From Notolepis coatsorum (taxonomy: Eukaryota > Chordata > Actinopteri > Aulopiformes > Paralepididae): a DNA stretch of 64,000 nucleotides. The stretch lies in the NCBI GenBank assembly GCA_963971535.1, contig OZ020589.1, forward strand, positions 56,144,077 to 56,208,076, given 5' to 3'. Positions 58,949 to 64,000 of the stretch are shown here, piece after piece. A model generated the notes under the pieces. The model was given only the letters and a program-made list of their open reading frames with translations, did not search any database and was not told the origin of the DNA. A program made the translations under genes and the position numbers. Numbering within the stretch: position 1 is the first letter of the stretch; the number at the start of each line of letters is the position of its first letter.

Positions 58949-60550
58949 TCATGTGTCCAGTCGTAGACTGCTGACCTCCCTGGCGAGGAAATCAGCCAGG
59001 TCTAGGAGGGATGGTTCTGGGCCGTTGGGGTCACGGTGGTCTTTCTGCCGCCGAAAACGCTCTTGACGGGCTGGAGGGAGCTTCTCCAGTATTCGCTCCA
59101 CGTTAGAATTTGCATACAGTTCATATCTCCCCTTCTCCTTTTGGTACCCTAGCATCCCCACGAGGGATTGTACCTTGATAGAGAGGTCATCCAGTGCTCT
59201 ATTGTCTTTGGCTGGGGGGAGGCGGTCGATATCTCGTATTTCTTGGATCACGTAATCCCATATGCGTCCATAGCGCGCGTCGAGGGCCACCAGAGCAGCT
59301 GAGTATGGGGTACTTGAGTTCGAATATGCCAGCGCTATGTTATGCGCTCTGGGCACCTTGAGATGCTTGAGGAGGATGGCATATTTGTACGACTCGTCGT
59401 GGACATCGGACATTATAGTCTCTAAACACATGCGTAATTCTGTGTACTGTGCTCTGTCCTCGCGCGTAAAGTCTGGGAACGTCGGTGTGCCAAGGTAAGA
59501 TGCCATGGATGGCTGGGACACCGATGAGCGTAGGGGGAGAGGCCTCCTTGGCGAGTCTCCCCATACGTGGGGTAGTGGGTTAGTGCTGGGTGGGTACCAG
59601 AGGCCGGGCCCCCAGGTGCTGCTCCTCGGTGCTGACTGTGTATTAAACTCAACCCTGGTTTGGGTCGGGGGTTCGTAACGCAGTGGCTCGGGGCTGGGGT
59701 CGGGGCTGTACTGGGCCTCCTGGTCCAAGATAGGTTCGTGCCGGTGGGCTTGATGTCCTCCCCCGTCCTCCGCTAGGTCCTGGAGTCTCTTAGTTAGTTT
59801 CTCGGCGACGTAGGCGGGATCTTCCCGGTGGCTGGGTCCCGTATAGACTGGTCGGGGAGGGGGCTTGGCGACGTAGGCAGGTTCTTCCAGCTGGCTGGGT
59901 CCCGTGTAGACTGGTCAGGGAGGGGGCTCGGCGACGTAGGCAGGTTCTTCCTGCTGGCTGGGTCCCGTGTAGACTGGTCGGGGAGGGGGCTCGGCGACGT
60001 AGGCAGGTTCTTCCTGCTGGCTGGGTCCCGTGTATACTGGTCGGGAAGGGGAAGGTGCCCTCGACCCGTGTCGTGATGATCTCCGGGAGCTCCGTGTGGA
60101 GGAGTGGGGGGTCGCCCTGGCGATGAATTGTTCTATCATCTGCGCCTGCAGCCGGTCGCGCTCCGCTTCGCGCTGTGCATTGGCGTGTTCTCGCGGGATG
60201 TTCTCTTCAGTCTGGAGGCGCCTTTCCTCCAGTCTGATGCGTTCTCTTTCCACTGCAGAATGTTCGCGCTCACTCTGTTGTTGCGCTTGGAGACGTTCGC
60301 GCTCCACTGCAAACTGTTCGCGCGCACTCTGTTGTTGCGCTTGGAGGCGGTCGCGCTCACCCTGGATACGGTCTCTTTCGGTTGAAGCTGTCAGCGTGGC
60401 GATGAAGGCTTGCGCTAGTCTCTGGTCAGCCTCGCTGGGGGATGACACTGATGGAGGTGATTGGGTGCTGACAGGGCTTGGTGGAGACCTGTTCTCTTGG
60501 CGCGCTCCGAGGTCTATCTCTTGAGCGCGGTACTCTTCTCTTGGTTGCGC
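58949..60550 (-). pseudogene. BEL-2 Gag, broken
   Basis: The Gag core is clear at 59530-58949 (FPDFTREDRAQYTELRMCLE, IWDYVIQEIRDIDRLPP). The upstream part has the E/R-rich coiled coil (ERDRIQGERDRLQAQQQ) and proline-rich 21-residue repeats. A TGA near 59915, inside one repeat, interrupts the frame. The start codon region is missing because a deletion joins the LTR directly to gag near 60551. A frameshift follows at about 58930. Confidence 0.85.
59815..60050 (-). repeat. 63-bp tandem repeat in BEL-2 gag
   Basis: About 3.5-4 copies encode RPVYTGPSQQEEPAYVAEPPP with small changes. One copy carries the premature stop. The repeat is absent from the first BEL element, which has a single related PSYREEPVYTAE stretch. 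Confidence 0.88.
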
Positions 60551-60551
60551 G

Positions 60552-61403
60552 CCGAGGTCTAAGTTGATGCCACCGGTCGTATAATAGCAACTATAGAAGG
60601 CAACGCTGGTACCGCCTGGAGACACTGGGTTCCCTCCGGGGTGTAAGGCCTAGAGGGTAGAGGAATGTTCGGATACTCAGTCTGATTCAATGAAGAATAA
60701 AGAGACTCCACGTACAGGAGTCGGTCCTTGTAAATCCAACGATCAGCGGTAAAAGCAATAACTGTAATCCAAATGCTCGATAGCAATGATGAAAGCTAGC
60801 CAGCCTCTGTCCATGAGGCCAGCCCGAGTTGTAATCCTCACAAGGTTGAATCCCAAACGATAGTGGAAATCAACGAGGCTCTTCTCCGGGTAACACGTTC
60901 CAAAGCAATATAATCCAACCAGTAATGGTTCTGCAATCGCCGACTCTGGTTCTCCTGTGCACTATACTTCACATTAAACTAGGTCGAACTTGACGTTACT
61001 GCATTAAACTCTGACACTTTACTATTCTATTCGCACATATTCTCAACGCACGGTTGCTCACTTCACTGTTACCGAACTTGTCACACTTTAGACGAACTGC
61101 TGCTGTGCGCACCTGCGCCGATATATATACTTAAGTGGCTTTCTAGTTCCAAACCTAACCACTTGCCCTGAATCAATACACTGCCAAGGGCATGTCCCGA
61201 CTTGCCCCAAACTCGCCCATTGCACCTGTCTGAGTGCGAGACTGCCTGGCGCCGCCGTCAGGGGGCATTATCCATAAGGAAAGTGAATATTACTATGGTT
61301 CGAACGCAGGCTTAAAGGGATATAACGTGTATATATAAATAATATACAATGTCTATAAAACAATAAAGGTAGATTCTCAGCTTTAATCTGGCCCTTCACA
61401 ACA
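60552..61403 (-). repeat. BEL-2 5' LTR, truncated by deletion
   Basis: It matches 56141-56992 but lacks the 270 bases that would be the inner end, together with the primer site and gag start. Both parents share GGTCT(A) at the junction, so microhomology-mediated deletion is likely. Confidence 0.9.
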
Positions 61404-61490
61404 CTATAGTTATTAGCTGAAGACACTGCTAGGACCATAGTCTGAAGCCTTACCTAGAACATGTCCAAAGTTGATAACAAGGGATCATCC

Positions 61491-61749
61491 CTATGTTCCC
61501 CGGGTCCTATGTTCCCCGGGTTCTATGTTCCCCGCTTTGATTGATTAATAGATTGAAAATTTTATAAATTTTTATTATTTTATTAATTATTAATGTCCGC
61601 CTTGTTTCGAACGGTTAAGCTTAGGCCCTCTTTCGAACTGGTTAAGGTTAGAGTTTGGAATCAGGGCTGGTGGTCTAAAATGTTCAATCAATCAATCAAT
61701 CAAAGCGGGGAACATATAACCCGGGGAACATAGGACCTGGGGAACATAG
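61491..61749. mobile_element. Fold-back / MITE-like inverted repeat, 259 bp
   Basis: The left arm contains three tandem CTATGTTCCCCGGGT-like units followed by CGCTTTGATTGATT (61491-61548). The right arm (about 61684-61749) is its inverted complement. The roughly 135-base loop is AT-rich and non-coding. No clear target duplication. It belongs to no superfamily I can name. Confidence 0.8.
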
Positions 61750-62219
61750 ACATGCTCCCGATAACAATATCACACAAATAATTTGTTTTACATATCTTTA
61801 TATAATGGTATGTTTAGTAGTTTTCCCAAAAGATTGTGAGATGAGTCAACACTACCTCAATCCCCTCTCCACCTCCCCCACTAATCGCTTGTCACATACA
61901 CCACCCCCACCCCTTCCCTACACATACAGAAATAAACCCTCAACCCCCAGAGGAGCGACAACAATAGATCAACGCAATTTGCGCTCCGGAGAGGGAGGCA
62001 CACGTTCATTATCTTGCGTACGGTACGCTTTTACCGCTTTTACTGCTTCTCAGTCTCAGAAAACCAACTCAAGATGTCATTCTTTTCAGAATTTCATTGG
62101 CTACACAAACAGTCAATAATTGTCAGTGTCAGTGGTGATTTGTCCGGTCATTGAGAGGCAACATCAAAGGTGGTAACTTTTTTGATGCTCATTGGCTGTT
62201 TGGTCTTATAACCGTGATG
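61750..62219. other. No gene seen
   Basis: A CCACCCCCACCCC-rich patch near 61900 and otherwise unremarkable DNA. The 104-codon ORF at 61805 has no motif. Confidence 0.4.
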
Positions 62220-62405
62220 CAGTGGTGGTCCCACGGGGTACCACGCCGTCCTAGCAGTTTTCTGAGCAGAAGTACGCGCAGTCACGCACGGATGTGTACG
62301 CGCACTCGCGCACGGATGTGCACGCGCGCGCACACAAAAATTCGCTCCACTCAGTACTAAGTACCCACCGTCTTATAACAATAGCGCAGGTCGTCAGGTG
62401 TCTTC
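62220..62405. mobile_element. hAT MITE fragment (13163 / 16279 family)
   Basis: The stretch begins CAGTGGTGGTCCCACGG and shares GCAGAAGTACGCGC, CACGCACGGATGTG and AATAGCGCAGGTCGTCAGGTGT phrases with the MITEs at 13163 and 16279. The right end and the target duplication were not found. Confidence 0.6.
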
Positions 62406-64000
62406 AACTATAAGGTCGTCATGTACAAGGCGGACATTTCTATCCCAGAGCCCTTTGGAGCTAAACCAATCAGAGAGGGTCTTCGCTGTACGCGGGCTAG
62501 CCAATCAGAGAGCGTCTTCGCAAACTACGGCTACGAAAAAAAATCACGCGGTTGAGTGACAATAACACGGCGTCACACGGACAGACGGCTGTAAAATGTG
62601 TTGCGACATGCGACGGCCCGTGCCCCCCTTACCTTAAGTAACTCAACAAATAAATGAATCCTTTTTAATTTTCAGCACAGCATTGTCCACCTCTTGTACA
62701 CCCTGTACACTGATCGTCAGGGTGCGATCCACGGGGTGAGCTGGGTGAGCTATAGCTCCCCTAGATCAGACATCAGCTCCCTTGGGGGTCTCTAAAGCTC
62801 CCCTGGGGGTCTCTAAATTACTGAAAATAAATGCTACTTTTGCCATGCATTTCTCATTTTTCTGTAATTTTCTGTATCATCATCGTGTATAATAATAAAC
62901 GTATGCTATTTTGGATGTATGATTAATGATTTGCGCACTAATTCACACACGTATTATGGCAACATGCATGCTATTCTTGCAATTACCATTCGGAGCGCGG
63001 CGGCGCTGCAGCCTGCACGCACGGCCCAAATCAAACTTGAGTCTTGACCCGCACGTTGTAACCTGTGACTTGTTGACAGTGATAGTTTTGACAGGTAAAT
63101 AAGGTCATTCAGGAATGGATAATGTCTAAACAAAAAATGCAACAATATAAGCCTAACCAATTTTGGTTTTACGATGAAAGTGAAGCAGTCAATGGACTTG
63201 ACAGAGCAGCAGGAGACCTGCTGCTGCTGCTGCTGCCCGGTGCTGCTGCCCGGTGACCGTGCCGGCGCTTGCTGCGGTCGTATCAGAACAGGAGTCTGAG
63301 AGATATCACGAGATACTGTAGACAGTGTTGGATCTATCATCTATCTAACTAAATGGATACTTTTTTTTATCATGGAATGTGCTGTGCAGACGGCCGGACC
63401 ACTGCATCAACAAGTGAGTTAATTGTCTTATGTGTTCTGTAGTTATTGAAACTGATTGAATATATGACAGGATTCAAGAGGTTTATTTGTCACATACATT
63501 ACATACATACACAACACAAGGCCTACTAAAAGACCGCGGCTCACCCAAAGACCATGCTATGGTTCGCACACTGCTGATCGTGTACACCTCTTGGGCATGA
63601 AACTAATTTGCACTTACAACAGGGACCAGGTACAATCTACAACTATATCAAAATGTCTGTTATTTACTATTATTTCATTTGAGTGCACTCAAGTTCCTAC
63701 CGCCACCCTTAGCAAGGAATACTGTCCATCCAAGTTCCAAAGAAAATGAAGAAGAGGAAGCAGGTTGATGATAGTGACTCAAGCAGCACAATTTGTTCTG
63801 AAGTCTAAAAAAAAATAAAAATAAAACTGGAATAAGATAAGATGATCCTTTATTTTGTATTTATTTATTAACACAGTTAAACAAAAGTAAAAACAATACA
63901 AGTTATAACCATTGTGAAGGAGAAGTTAGAAGCCTAGAGGCTTATCGAGAACTTCCCCTGTTTTATAAAATCAAACATACAAAAATAAAAAATATACATA
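62406..64000. other. No gene seen
   Basis: There are repeat-like phrases at 62720-62820 (AGCTCCCCTGGGGGTCTCTAAA twice) and a short (CTG)n at 63218-63236. The 128-codon minus ORF at 62954-63340 spans the CTG tract and has no domain. An AAGATAAGATGATCCTTTATT phrase near 63834 may be a LINE tail. Nothing is firm. Confidence 0.4.

Larger units (their letters stand above)
55871..61403 (-). mobile_element. Second BEL/Pao element, internally deleted
   Basis: A full LTR lies at 55871-56992 and a partial LTR at 60552-61403. The 5-bp duplication CTATA flanks the whole (55866-55870 and 61404-61408). The coding part keeps Gag, zinc knuckles, protease and the integrase C-terminal tail, but lacks RT, RNase H and the integrase core. 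The related proteins and shared polypurine motif show kinship with the 44981 element, while the LTR sequence differs. Movement would require enzymes in trans. Confidence 0.9.

Noticed and set aside
62954-63340. 128-codon minus ORF as a gene
   Set aside because: It spans a CTG repeat, has no recognisable domain and lies among repeat fragments.

Overview
The window reads as a repeat-dense stretch of a ray-finned (teleost) fish chromosome. The basis is the mix of repeat families: L2/CR1-type LINEs, Ty3/Gypsy, BEL/Pao and Copia retroelements, hAT and piggyBac DNA transposons, tRNA-derived SINEs and very long simple repeats. I recognise no host protein-coding gene. Almost every long open reading frame belongs to a transposon or comes from tandem repeats. 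One assembly gap of 200 N lies at 9566-9765.

Layout. (1) 1-8795: a young, apparently intact Ty3/Gypsy element on the minus strand. Its downstream LTR runs off the left window edge. It has a tRNA-His primer site, gag, and pol in the -1 frame, and it sits in the 3' part of a minus-strand LINE (to 9565). (2) About 10015-29191: one L2-type LINE on the plus strand, split at 12330/27542 by a 15.2-kb nest. The LINE also carries a SINE with a 16-bp target duplication. The nest is hAT-1 (12331-27541, TIR CAGTGGCRATTTT, 8-bp TSD). hAT-1 holds a second LINE family (copy A), split by a hAT MITE and by piggyBac-1, which itself contains a further hAT. It also holds a LINE fragment split by a 300-bp MITE, a Ty1/Copia remnant, and piggyBac-2 (17797-26913). 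piggyBac-2 contains LINE copy B and a hAT transposase-bearing element (19659-26764). That hAT contains a LARD-like LTR element (19935-25599) with 2184-bp LTRs and no coding capacity. (3) 29192-40477: mostly unassigned DNA with SINEs, another LINE split by a TIR element, and long ATT, GA and CA microsatellites. (4) 40478-41555: a hAT with an 8-bp TSD. (5) 42314-54803: a hAT interrupted by a 9-kb BEL/Pao element (44981-53990, tRNA-Tyr primer site, 5-bp TSD). The 5' end of this BEL, with its flank, is tandemly duplicated (2235 bp). (6) 55871-61403: a second BEL/Pao element on the minus strand, internally deleted to Gag, protease and an integrase tail. (7) 61404-64000: a fold-back element, a MITE fragment and unassigned DNA.

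How the parts relate. Target-site duplications, TIRs, LTR pairing and intact paralogous sites give a relative insertion order. The L2 LINE is oldest, then hAT-1, then the piggyBacs and LINEs, then the inner hATs. The LARD is youngest in its stack, because its two LTRs differ at only about two of 2184 positions by eye. The Gypsy LTRs (a handful of differences over 798 bp) and the BEL LTRs also indicate recent activity. Family names below superfamily level, and anything said about copy number elsewhere, are inference.
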